Source: Blattamonas nauphoetae
Lineage: Eukaryota; Preaxostyla; Oxymonadida
Direction: 5' to 3'
NCBI GenBank assembly: GCA_033064195.1
Contig: JARBJD010000220.1
Location: forward strand, 1-64,000
Length of the DNA: 64,000 nt
The translations under genes were made by a program, and so were the position numbers. Shown piece by piece: positions 23,544 to 33,689 of this stretch. The first letter of the stretch is position 1, and every line of letters starts with the position of its first letter. Below the pieces are notes generated by a model. It did not search any database. It saw nothing but the letters and a program-made list of their open reading frames with translations, and was not told the DNA's origin.

Positions 23544-24650
23544 AGTCAGATCTCTCGGCTCTCGCGACCACTAAAGTTAAGGGTCGTGTTCTGCTCGAAT
23601 CTCTTCTAACGCGACAGGAATTTCCTATTCTGAGGAAACACAAATGCAAAACGACCACAATTGCAACAGTAAAGCTTCTGCCTCGCTCCTCTGATGTCAT
23701 TCTCACGTTTACAGACGAAGATTCGCTTTTCCCTGAATCATTGGAAGCAATCCTTTATTTCATCCAGTCTTTCCAGCCCAACCCCAAAAAAGCAGAAAAT
23801 CGTGTGATCTTTCCGGAATTATTGACAAAACCGGACCGAACTGATGAACTCTCGGACTATCTTTCCTCGCTCGTGCTGCAATACCCATCATCCAATTCAG
23901 TTCAATATCCTGCACATCTTTTGGACGAACACTTTGTGCAGTCGGAAAGGAAGGCACCGCTGGTTCAATGCATCCAAATGCTCGGAATCGACATTCAAAA
24001 CGATGGATGGCGATTCGCTGTGGCTGAGGAAAACAGTGGGATCATTTCGCTGTTCGACCTTCGAATGATTGAGTGCCATAATCCAAGATGGTCGTCGATT
24101 GGCTCATTCATCCCGATATTCATGCTACAGCCAGATCCTGAACAGGATCGACCGTTCCCACCGCCACGAAGGAAAAAGAGCACAGTTGTGTCGTGTGCAT
24201 TTTCACCAGATTGAAACAACATTGTAGCAAACACGATGAACATTGGAGTGTTCTTATCTGATGTGAACGCAGCAGAATCAAACACAGCTGTCGTGGCTCC
24301 ACAATCAGAAACAGAAACTCTCCCATCCTTCAGGTGCTCCCTTCGGAACTACTCACTCCACCCGACCAATCACCGCCTGCCGATCCTCCCCCTTTCACTC
24401 CCAAACTCCAGACAGCCCCGCTCGCACGTGGGACGGTATCAGACAGCAGCCAGTCGGCGAACTTGTCCACTGAAGACTCGTTTGACTCAGACAGCATCGA
24501 TGGGAGGTCCAGAGGAACACAGCCAGCGACAGAAAGCGAAGAAGAGGCACCGGATCTGCTGAGTGAGAAAATAATGCGTGACGATGATGAAGACGAGCTT
24601 CTTGAAGCAGGCAAGAATGTTGGACAAGCACCAAATTGGATGATACTTGA
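23544..24650 (+). pseudogene. Captured, internally deleted DCAF-type gene fragment
   Basis: The frame is open from about 23544 to the TGA near 24214. Residues from LYFIQSFQPNPKKAENRV onward match the WD40 protein encoded at 56.3-59.8 kb, including ILSSLVLQYPSS-type and GIISLFDLRMIECHNPRW stretches at roughly 90% DNA identity by eye. The part before it (GRVLLESLLTRQEFPILRKH to DEDSLFPESLEAIL) does not match that gene and is in frame with it. After the TGA the copy continues, then jumps from host position about 57598 to about 58868 at a shared CTTCAG, and ends near host position 59190 (QAPNWM). Host introns upstream of 56650 are not included, so it cannot be told whether capture was from DNA or RNA. 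Confidence 0.75.
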
Positions 24651-24931
24651 AAAGTTAATGCTTGGAAATGAGTGAAAGAAACAATACGGAAATACAGCAT
24701 CCATGAGTGCTAAATCTCAAAACAAATCGTCAATATCCTTCATTATCAGTGGTATGAATATTTGATGAACCAATGATAACACATGTCTGTCACAATTGGT
24801 CAGATTAAACAAAATCCCTCATCGACAGTCATCAATTCACCAATCTTCTATTCCTCACTGAATTTGAATAAAAATATGTGTTATTGTGATCATAGTTCAA
24901 GTAAAAGTGTGAAAGTTGGTGATAATAGCCC

Positions 24932-25048
24932 GGAAAACGACGGACTGCCGCTAGCAATGTGCGGACTGCCCCTAGCAAAAACGGACTGCCCCTAGCCCAA
25001 AAAACGGACTGCCTCTAGTCAGAACGCGGACTGCGCGTAGCAACACCC
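24932..25048 (-). repeat. Right TIR with five CAGTCCG iterons
   Basis: Inverted counterpart of 23207-23322. Iteron order and spacing are preserved, with scattered substitutions (for example CTAGAGGCAGTCCG for the second copy). Confidence 0.8.
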
Positions 25049-25659
25049 ACGATTGGAGATACCACTTTGAGAGCAGAAGAAAGGCTGTCTTGGCAATATT
25101 CCAGTATGAACACCCCAGAAGGATCCATATGTGATTCACAAAAGCTTGGTTTCCGTCTTTGTGCCGTGGAAACAGGTAACAAGCGATAAAATCACCTAAT
25201 TTGGCGAATTGAGCAAGCAAGATGTCTAAATAGCTGACTGCTTTGAGTTCCTCGGCATCGTTAAACACATGACCCTCCTCCACCATGGCGACCAGCGAGT
25301 GGAAGATCGGTGCGTAGAGATCAAATGATGTGGGTTTGTGACCGTTCCATTTCAAGAAAGGTGTGAATTCTACAAATGATGAAGTATAAATCAAAGAAAT
25401 TATGAGATGTACCTTCATTAACATGGTTTGATGTCGACAGGGAAGATCCCATTGAGTTCTTCCGTTGTTGAAGAATGAAAGAATGGACCCGATCGAAGTA
25501 TTTCACAATTCATCAATCAAGATTCAGTTCACAATGGAAACATTGAACTTCATACGCTGTAGGGCGCTCTCGGACACTTCTGTTTTTTTTGAACTTGTCC
25601 TAAAGATGTGCATTTCTCGAAACAATCGAAGAATGGGGACTTGATCTCTCTGAAATCAC

Positions 25660-28600
25660 TCTTCTTTCAATATTTAAGACTTTGTGGCTCGTCTCTATAA
25701 CAATTGCAGCGCATGGAGCAACACACCTGTCTGAAATCATCGATTGACATCTTGATCGCGACCATGTCAACCATGCTCAGTCTGTCGAAATCCTCCGTCA
25801 CTCTCCAGGTGTCTTCGAACTCCTCGATTCCCCAGTGTTATCGACGACACTGAGCATTGCGGAAAAACTCACGCAGTCTCTCAAGCAGGTCATCAACGAA
25901 CACCAGCCATCTACGAACGCAAAACCGATCATCCGCAACGTCACAAATATTCAGCCAATGCTCACATGAACACGTCCCATTCACTGTTCGTGTTTGATAA
26001 CTCGACAGTGTCAATGAGGAAGATGATATTTGACTGTGGATGTGATGGGATTGCATTGCCAAAAGTGTCGTCGTCCGAAGTGGTTGTGTCATCGATCGAG
26101 ATTCTTTCGAACTCGAAACAGACAGCATTTGTGGTGGGAACTGGACAGGAAGGAGTTGGGAGTTCGATCAGTGTTATTGATTGTTCTCACATCTCATCAA
26201 CTTCCATCGTTCTTCTTCCACATGTGAGTTCATCCACATGTCTCCCAACACCCCTCCACGATTCAACATCAACACGCACACCACAATTGGCCCAACACTC
26301 TCCGTTTCTGTCTGTGAATGGAGCTGGACTGGAATTGTCGAATGTTGAACTGATTGTGGGAACGGGCCCTCTGCTGGACTTTGGATTGCTCTCCCACCGT
26401 TCAACTCGATTCGGGGAGATTATGGGAGGGGAAACATCAACATTTCTTCTTGGGAGTGTCCTTCGAAATGTAACGTCGCGAGGGTGCTCTCCTGAACAAC
26501 TTGGCCTTCCGAGTGGCCTTTCCCAAAAGTTGGTTGGGACCGAAGTGACGTTGAGCACATCGCATTTGTCTGGAACAGGGTGTCTGGACATCAACACATT
26601 TGGGAGTGTTGGCTGTGTGAACACGACGTTCTCGCACTGTTCATCGAACGCCGAGTCCTCCCCACTCGCCCACCAACACTTCTCGTCGGGCGATCGCTTC
26701 GACTACTCCCAAACCACGCCACTCATCCTCTCCTTCCACCTCTGCACATTCACCTCGATGACCTCGCGCTCCAACGGTTCGTGTGTGCGTGTGTTCGGTC
26801 CGCATGAAGTGACAATCAGCGAGTGCTCCTTCCGCACCATCGAAGGGCTGAATGGAGGCACGCTTTTCGTCCAAAGCAGCTCGACAGGCCACGGAAGCCT
26901 GGCGATCACACTCTGCTCTTTTGTGGGTCGGTGAAAGTTGAGACGGAAGAGCCAGTGGAAGGGAAGATGCTGCTGCTGCTGCTCGACAACACAGACGCGT
27001 ACACTCCAATCACTGAAAGCTCCCCGCCTGCCGCATGCCGTGTTGTCGTTGTCGAATTCCCCACTCTCACCAAAACGGGAACGAGCACAGTGTTGCTCAT
27101 CGGCGACAACCCTCGACTCCAATTCCTCACCACTTGCAAAGTCATCGCAGCATCCCTTCCAGGCACTCCAATCGATGTCGGCTCCTCTCCACCCATCTTC
27201 ACCATCTCCGACGCCCCGCGTGTTCACAAGATCCTCTGCAGACATGGACCCAACATCGGCGAAATGATGGTCTCGCTGGAAGGGCGGTATTTCGCAGTGG
27301 GGAAGTACACAGTCACCTTCGAAGGGAGTCCCAGCCTCGCTCTGGATGTCTCGTTTGCCGAAGATCAAAAAGGGAAACAGACACAATTTTCGTCGTCGGT
27401 GTCGGTTGGACCGGGCGGAAATGACAAACGACTCGCTTTGGGCGAGACATACAAAGTGGAGAAGATCACCTCGAACTACAATCCAGTGCGAGTGGAATCT
27501 CAAGAATTCTCGCTCGTCGTTCCATCTCTGCAGACCCTGTCGTGCTTTCTGTGTCGAATGCATCCCTATCGCTGACAGACACGGATCTCTGATTCGCTCT
27601 TCGTCAGTCGATCTGAAGCTATTTCAAATTTCATCAGGATTGTTCGAGTTCTGCAATGGAGTCATCGCTTACGAACCGTCCTCAACCGCCAACTCTGAGA
27701 TTCGAGCTGCAAACAGCGATCTGTGTTCATGGACGACAGGAGCGATTGAGATATAGTGGAAATTTAACCCGATACTTTAATTTAACCCGATACTTTTCTC
27801 CCATTTTTTGGACCCCTGTTTCCATCCATCCCATATTTCTCGGAACCCATAACTTTTTGGGTCCCACCATTTCCGGGTTGGATATCTACCCTCCCCCATC
27901 AATCACTTGAGGTAGAAATCGAACCTCCAAAATAGGATCCCCGGGTGGGGTCTCCTATTTAGGAGCCTTTTTTTTCTAATTTTTTGACCCTTTTTTGGCT
28001 CCCAAATAGGAGGTCCTTAACATTTAAGCTTAGGAAAGCCGAACTTCACGACCACTTTTCTCCACGCCTGTTCATGATTTTTCAATCCCAGTTCATTTCT
28101 GGTGATTTGGGATGGTTTTCTCTCAAAATGACAATTTTTTGAAAAATGAAAAATCCTGGGGGGATCTGGGTGGAAATTTAGGGTGAAATATTGATTTACC
28201 TGTATAACAAGCTTAGGATCATGAAAACTTGTTTTGATCATATCTCCACAACCAAACATGATCCAGACATGAAACTTTTACCAATATGGATGTTTTGTTG
28301 AGAAGTATTTTTTTCGGAAAATTTTGAGAATTTTCGAAGACCTCCTATTTTGGCACTTTATGGTTTTTCCGTGTTTTTCTCAGAATCTCCACCTCCATCT
28401 CACTCTCTGAGAACGAATCTGTCGAAAATGATGATTTGGATTGGATTCTGATGGTGTCTCCACCATTTTGACGGAATTTGGAGACTGGTGCATCATCCCA
28501 TGTCAAGTGACAGCTCTCATTTATAACCATGGTTAAAAAGAAAAAAAAATATCTCAACTGCCGCAAGTGGATTTTTTTCAAAATTTTCCGAAAAAAATAC

Positions 28601-29300
28601 TTCTCAACAAAACATCCATATTGGTAAAAGTTTCATGTCTGGATCATGTTTGGTTGTGGAGATATGATCAAAACAAGTTTTCATGATCCTAAGCTTGTTA
28701 TGCAGGTAAATCAATATTTCACCCTAAATTTCCACCCAGATCCCCCCAGGATTTTTCATTTTTCAAAAAATTGTCATTTTGAGAGAAAACCATCCCAAAT
28801 CACCAGAAATGAACTGGGATTGAAAAATCATGAACAGGCGTGGAGAAAAGTGGTCGTGAAGTTCGGCTTTCCTAAGCTTAAATGTTAAGGACCTCCTATT
28901 TGGGAGCCAAAAAAGGGTCAAAAAATTAGAAAAAAAAGGCTCCTAAATAGGAGACCCCACCCGGGGATCCTATTTTGGAGGTTCGATTTCTACCTCAAGT
29001 GATTGATGGGGGAGGGTAGATATCCAACCCGGAAATGGTGGGACCCAAAAAGTTATGGGTTCCGAGAAATATGGGATGGATGGAAACAGGGGTCCAAAAA
29101 ATGGGAGAAAAGTATCGGGTTAAATTAAAGTATCGGGTTAAATTTCCACTATAGTGAACTCGGCAGCCGTGTTTCGATCGTGCAGTCTGACGAACCTGGC
29201 ACAAGGAGTGATCATCCAAAGTGGAGGGAATGTGTCGCTTCGATTGTTTCAAGATGTCTTTTTCGGGACATGAATGTCATTTTACTCTCTTCGCTGTGAA
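25660..29300 (+). pseudogene. Surface-protein pseudogene S3, split by a fold-back element
   Basis: The host sequence is 25660-27753 plus 29154-29300. The start lacks the ATG seen in S1 (ATATTTAAGACT aligns with ATGCTTAAGACT), and an early TGA and a frameshift follow. The 25966-26934 frame is long and reads SLFVFDNSTVSMRKMIFDC, a series of beta-helix-like repeats, and TISECSFRTIEGLNGGTLFV. A frame change leads to 26823-27575 with Ig-like repeat sequence (YFAVGKYTVTFEGSPS). The last part, SGLFEFCNGVIAYEPSSTAN to TGAIEI, continues after removal of the 1.4-kb insertion as VNSAAVFRSCSLTNLAQGVI, homologous to AIQLRNSSSLISEM in S4. It is a decayed member of the large surface-protein family. Confidence 0.7.
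27754..29151. mobile_element. 1.4-kb fold-back element, TA target duplication
   Basis: A near-perfect palindrome: arms 27754-28327 and 28578-29151 (about 574 bp each, almost identical) around a spacer of about 250 bp. The ends read TAGTGGAAATTTAACCCGAT inward on both sides and are flanked by TA (27752-27753 and 29152-29153). The subterminal TTAACCCGATACTTT is repeated twice at each end. The arms carry no plausible gene; the arm ORF (MFGCGDMIKTSFHDPKLV) appears in both copies but resembles nothing known. TA duplications suggest mobilisation by a Tc1/mariner-type transposase (inference). Removing the element and one TA restores the host frame. Confidence 0.85.
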
Positions 29301-29613
29301 CGAGAATCATCGTCTCTCTTCTTCCGTCCATCCGAGCCTGAGCTCTTCACCACCCACAATTCGGAATGACGGGATTCACCTGCATTCGAGCATGCTTTTG
29401 GGAAGGTACTGTTGCATGCGTGCAGATGCAGATTGAGATACTTTCGCCGAAAATGGAACTCACCAGACAGAAACAGAAAAGTTGTGAATATGTAGTTGAT
29501 GTCATTATTCTCTTCATCTTGATAACATTTCTACGACAAATTTGTGAATTGAACCGATTTGAAGCTCGATTGTCTGAGAAAAAGAACGGTGGGATGATCA
29601 TCTTCTCTTCTCC

Positions 29614-30687
29614 ATGAACAACGCTTTTATTGCTTTTCCCACAAAAATTGATGCCTGTTTGACTGACTCACCGGAATCACCTTCAACAGTGGCCAAATTG
29701 CAAGAGCCTTTTCTGAATTTCGCTCCGAACTCAGAATTGTCATTTGATGAGATATCAACCATGTACTGTTCGCTAGTTTCACTTGTGAAGGAGAAATATC
29801 AATTTGATGATGCCCTTCAAGACAAAGCTGTTCAGTTTTTGAAGATCCTCGAACCGCAATGGGGCGACCAAGATCAGGCCACAAGACTCGTGACGGACCT
29901 CGTTCCCTCTTCAGACGGATCAAATTCTGGCTTCCTCGAGAGTTTCCTCACTCTATTGTCATCTCCAAATTCGACTATCGTAACTGCAGCGTTATCATTT
30001 CTTTCGGAAACAACCAGTTGGACATCGACAGAAATTAAACATCATCTCGTGGAAGCAGATCTCGTCACAAATATCATCGCGACAGTTCAACCTCAAGCAT
30101 AACCAATTTTGGGAAATGAAACAATACTCAGCAATCTCGTCGAAATCATCGAACGCTCTCTCTGCCTTGCTCTTCCATCATCTCTCGAAGATCTTGGTCT
30201 TGCCACTGCAGTAGACATAAACAACCATCGTGAAATGATCTTTCAGAAGGTCGTGATTCCATCGTCTCAATTTGTGATGATTCTGATCTCAAATCGGCAC
30301 ATCCTCAAAGAAGACATATTCAAGTCGTTCATGAATCTTTTGAGCACACTCATCCTCATTGGTCCATTTCATCTCCCAACATCGGAGGTCTTTCTTGCTT
30401 CTCCGATTGTGACGACATTTTCAAGTTATCTCTCGTTCGTCAAAAATGATGATGCTATCTGGACAACTCTCAGTGCCATATCCGATTCTCTCATACAATG
30501 GAAGAAAGAAGGTGCAGAAATAGCACAATCTGGGAAACGGATCATCCAAACTCTGATTTCGGAAGGCTTCGAAGACACACTCGAACAGATGATGAAACGT
30601 GACAAGAACATACATTATGGCGTCACTATTGTGATCGATTGCCACTATATATCACGATTTCTAGGATCGAACGTGATGAGAATGTGA
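29614..30687 (+). CDS. Armadillo-like family protein with one in-frame TAA
   Basis: One frame of 357 codons with a single TAA at 30100-30102, between IIATVQPQA and PILGNETILSNL. Closely related copies (32563 and 61965) read QPHTLPI-type sequence there, so the stop replaces a conserved Leu. The start MNNAFIAFPTKIDACL aligns with MNKACVALTTKSNDCL of the next copy. Signatures present are FQKVVIPSSQFVMILIS and SEGFEDTLEQ. Its 5' flank (29220-29600) and 3' flank (30700-31080) are also duplicated around the 32.6-kb copy. It is either a very young pseudogene or a case of readthrough; a pseudogene is more likely. Confidence 0.6.
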
Positions 30688-30689
30688 CC

Positions 30690-31080
30690 CCTTGCATCTC
30701 AAGAGACGCATCGAAGCCAACTCTCTTGAGTGACTCCAACTCATTTCTGTGGACTCTCCTCGGATGCCGCTCTTTCTTTGATTGCTGGTGCCGACTAAAA
30801 GATGCTGAGATCGCCTATAGCCGTCCAGATATGGTTTGCTCTTTTGGGTTCGTCATTCTCAACTCTACTATCTTTTAGGATCGCATCAACCATCCTTTCT
30901 CCAAACAATTCCTTCCGTTCCTGCATCGTTCATTTTGACGAGACTATCTTTCCCAATCTCGACTTTTGAAACATCTCCGAACCACATCTCGCATTTCTCG
31001 TCTCGTTGGGGTGCACCCCACATTCACGTCTGACCGCAGCTATCCACGATTTATTTAGAGTGTGATCTGATTTGTGGGAA
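30690..31080 (+). repeat. Conserved 3' flank of the armadillo-like family (copy 1)
   Basis: A roughly 350-bp segment after the stop codon recurs after three other family members (33690-34020, 61120-61430, 63070-63380), with landmarks such as GGACTCTCCT, TGATTGCTGG and CATCGTCAAC. All frames contain stops in at least one copy, so it is a duplicated flank or 3' UTR rather than a gene. Confidence 0.6.
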
Positions 31081-31539
31081 TGTTCTCTTTGTACGAACTG
31101 GTTCATTCATGATGACGAATTGTCGATCATCAATTCCAACCGAATCAGAAGGGTTTGTCCTTCCAATGTTGTCATTCTCTGATGTTCAGCTGTTCTTTGA
31201 TGGAACACGATCGGATTGATCTGCACTTTGTGTGCGATTCAGTCAATATTTCTGAGATCTCTGAACACGAATTGTATCTCGTTGAGCATGTCGACATCAC
31301 CCTTGAATGAAACACTCCCACCCTTCGATTGTTTCCATATGTCTTTTTCGGGACATGAATGTCATTTTTCTCTCTTCGCTGTGAACGAGAATCATCGTCT
31401 CTCTTCTTCCGTCCATCCGAGCCTGCGCTCTTCACCATCCACCATTCGGAATGACGGGATTCACCTGCGTTCGGACTTGCTTTTGGGAAGTGACTGTTGC
31501 ATGCATGCAGACACAGATTGAGATAATCTCATCGGAAAT

Positions 31540-32399
31540 GGGCGATTCTAAATGAAAGGTCGCCTCCGTTTTATCTCCATCCCCACTCTATATATCGTAA
31601 AGAAAACAGCAGAGTTCACATAAACATCCTCTCTCTCCCCGTTTAAGGTTTGAATTACCAGATTTTCCCATTTTCACTCACTTTTTTCCAGATTCCAAGT
31701 TCAGGTGACTCCTTCTTCATCACACGGTATTCATTTGTCAGATTCGTGATTGAACCGACCTAATACCGTGCATTACATGTGATTCTCCTGGTTTGTGTCA
31801 TATATTTCGTTCACACTGACAGACACTCAGCACTTTTTTGAGGCGAGACAGATTGTTTCTCACAGCCAGAAGACAATCTGTACACTTGCACTGTGTGATA
31901 TTTTCTCCAGTTTTCACTCGCGATCGGAACTTTTTTCACAAATTTCTCGTCTTATAGATCACAAACGGGCACTGACTCTTTGTTCGCCCTACTCTTCCTC
32001 TAATTCCCATCAAATACCGTTTTGAATCAAGAGATACCTCAAAGCACCTCTGTTAGACATGTTCCGCCAATCTTGAAGACTAAATTCATCATGATTGTTG
32101 ATTTTGCCATTCAGAACTTTTCGTGTCTTTTTCTACAATAGATGTCTTTGTGTTGGTTCTCTCACACAGAATGAGCGTTTTATGTAGTTTTCCATCGTTT
32201 CTCTGTTTTCGAACAGATTCTGTGACAAAAAGTGTGCACTATTGTCTTCAACAAAAAAGGACGATATCGAACGCGATCGAACTTAAAATTCAATAATTTC
32301 CCTATTTCTTGTCTACTGAAATAAAGAACGGTAATTGGGCAAAAAATGAATTTTTGGGACGCACATTAGTGTTTTGCGACCTTTCAAAGAGAATCGCCC
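31540..32399 (-). mobile_element. 860-bp non-autonomous relative of T1, 4-bp TSD
   Basis: The left end reads GGGCGATTCTAAATGAAAGG followed by TCGCCTCCGTTTTATCTC (the right-end type of T1). The right end reads inward GGGCGATTCTCTTTGAAAGG followed by TCGCAAAACACTAATGTG (the left-end type of T1). It therefore lies inverted relative to T1. AAAT is duplicated at 31536-31539 and 32400-32403. The paralogous segment at about 29440-29470 has a single AAAT at the corresponding place (CGAAAATGGAACTCACC against AAATGGAACATGCC after the element), giving a natural empty site. No transposase was recognised inside. Confidence 0.85.
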
Positions 32400-32562
32400 A
32401 AATGGAACATGCCAGACATGAACAGAACAGTTGTGAATAAGTTGTTGGTGTCTTTATTCTCTTCCTCTTGATAACATTTCCGTGAACTTTTTCTAAATCG
32501 AGCAAATTTAGAGCAAGCTTGTCGGTGACAAAGAACGATGGGATGATCTTCCTCTCTTCTCC

Positions 32563-33687
32563 ATGAACAAAGCATGTGTTGCTTTAACCACAAAAAGTAA
32601 TGACTGTTTGACTGAACCACCGGAATCACCTTCAACAGTGGCCAAATTGCAAGAGCCTTTTCTGAATTTCGCTCCGAACTCAGAATTGTCATTCGAAGAG
32701 AAATCAACCGTGTACTGTTCGCTGGTTTCCCTTGTGAAGGGAAAGCATGTATTTGATGATGCCCTTCAAGACAAAGCTGCTCAGTTTTTGTGGAACCTCG
32801 AACCTGGATACCGAAACGAACCAGATTTTGCCTCAAAACTCTTGACTAAGCACGTTCCCTCTTCAGACGGATCACATTTTGGCTTTCTTGAAAGTCTGTT
32901 CACTCTGCTGTCTTCTCCAAACTCGACACTTGTTGCAGCAGCGCTATCTTTCCTCTACAACACATCGTTGTATTCATCAACAGAAATACAACTTCATTTC
33001 GTGGAAGCAGATCTCATCACTAAAGTCTTGGCGATTGCCCAACCTCACACACTGTCAATTTCGGGAAATGATGAGATAATCAATCATCTCATCGCATTCC
33101 TCAACGATTATCTCCGCCTCGCACTTCCATCATCTCTCGAAAAAATTGCAATAACTACTGCAATCGATACATCCAACCATCGTGAAATGATTTTTCAAAA
33201 GGTTGTTCTCCCATCGTCTCAATTTGTGACATTTCTGATCTCAAATCGGCATGTCCTCAATGAAGGCCCGTTCGATTTCTTCATCAATCTTGTTAGCATA
33301 CTCATCCTAATTGGTCCATTTCATCGTCCAACGTTGGAATATGTTCTTACTTGTCCAGTTATGATCGCATTCTCAAGTTGTCTCTCGTTTATCGAGGATA
33401 GCTGTACTCTCGATCCATTTGTATTTGACGTCACAACATCGCTCGAAGAATGGCAGGAAGAAGGCGCCGAAGCGGTCCAATCTGCAAAACGGATGTTACA
33501 AGCTTTGATTTCGGAAGGATTCGAAAACACACTCGAACAGATGCTGAAATTCGACAAGGATGGCAATTTTGACAATCATATTGTCGAAGAGAGTCTGGCA
33601 CTCTCACAATTTCTGGGATTGAATGTGGAATGCCCTGAAAACGATGATGACGAAGACAGTGAAGACGATGACGGCAATCTCGAATGA
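32563..33687 (+). CDS. Armadillo-like family protein, acidic C-terminus
   Basis: Intact 374-residue frame from MNKACVALTTKSNDCL to TGA. It is the clearest full-length member of this subfamily: LQEPFLNFAPNSELSFEEKS at residues about 27-46, LVSLVKGKHVFDDALQDKA, then paired helices, FQKVVLPSSQFVTFLISN and SEGFENTLEQ. An acidic tail (ENDDDEDSEDDDGNLE) is absent from the other copies. No signal peptide or membrane span is visible. Arm/HEAT-like architecture is inferred from the helical periodicity. It is the downstream unit of a duplication with the 29.6-kb gene; the 860-bp transposon sits in its 5' flank. Function unknown. Confidence 0.75.
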   Translation: MNKACVALTTKSNDCLTEPPESPSTVAKLQEPFLNFAPNSELSFEEKSTVYCSLVSLVKGKHVFDDALQDKAAQFLWNLEPGYRNEPDFASKLLTKHVPSSDGSHFGFLESLFTLLSSPNSTLVAAALSFLYNTSLYSSTEIQLHFVEADLITKVLAIAQPHTLSISGNDEIINHLIAFLNDYLRLALPSSLEKIAITTAIDTSNHREMIFQKVVLPSSQFVTFLISNRHVLNEGPFDFFINLVSILILIGPFHRPTLEYVLTCPVMIAFSSCLSFIEDSCTLDPFVFDVTTSLEEWQEEGAEAVQSAKRMLQALISEGFENTLEQMLKFDKDGNFDNHIVEESLALSQFLGLNVECPENDDDEDSEDDDGNLE

Positions 33688-33689
33688 CT

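Larger units (their letters stand above)
23207..25048. mobile_element. Pack-MULE-like gene-capturing element, 9-bp TSD
   Basis: The ends are GGGTAATGCTACGCGCAGTC on the left and GGGTGTTGCTACGCGCAGTC on the right (inward). ACGATTGGA is duplicated at 23198-23206 and 25049-25057. Terminal inverted repeats extend about 115 bp and are built from five spaced copies of a GCTAGGGGCAGTCCG-type iteron. The interior carries a fragment of the DCAF-type WD40 gene found at 56.3-59.8 kb and a second coding-like piece of unknown origin; no transposase is present. A 9-bp duplication, long TIRs and captured gene sequence are hallmarks of Mutator-like (MULE) elements. The MULE assignment is inference because no MULE transposase is in the window. 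Confidence 0.85.
22560..25506 (-). pseudogene. Armadillo-like family gene split by a MULE-like element
   Basis: The 5' part is 25506-25049. Exon 1 holds MGSSLSTSNHVNEG (an ATG at 25453 would give an N-myristoylation-type MGSSLS start). An intron starting GTACATCTC and ending TTTGTAG is followed by EFTPFLKWNGHKPTSF up to LLLSKWYLQS. The 3' part is 23206-22560, reading SSGAVTSLFIKEGRLSQLM to the TGA. The two parts are separated by the 1,842-bp element. Removing it with one 9-bp duplication gives an uninterrupted frame across the junction (KWYLQSSGAVTSLF), homologous to the gene at 3090-3941. The last landmark is REGLEDGIEQ. Apart from the insertion the gene looks undamaged, so the insertion is probably recent. 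Confidence 0.75.

Noticed and set aside
26703-27563. 286-codon minus-strand ORF
   Set aside because: Antisense shadow of the surface-protein frames on the plus strand; codon pattern and family similarity support the plus strand.
27930-27950. GGATCCCCGGGT resembles a cloning-vector polylinker
   Set aside because: It is a 12-bp match only, lies in both arms of a palindrome bounded by genomic TA duplications, and no other vector sequence is present.
29614-30687. Reassigned stop codons (TAA/TAG as Gln, as in some oxymonads)
   Set aside because: Long Gln-rich exons such as Hel2 use only CAA/CAG, TAA and TAG end several genes, and the two in-frame TAA codons replace Leu, not Gln.
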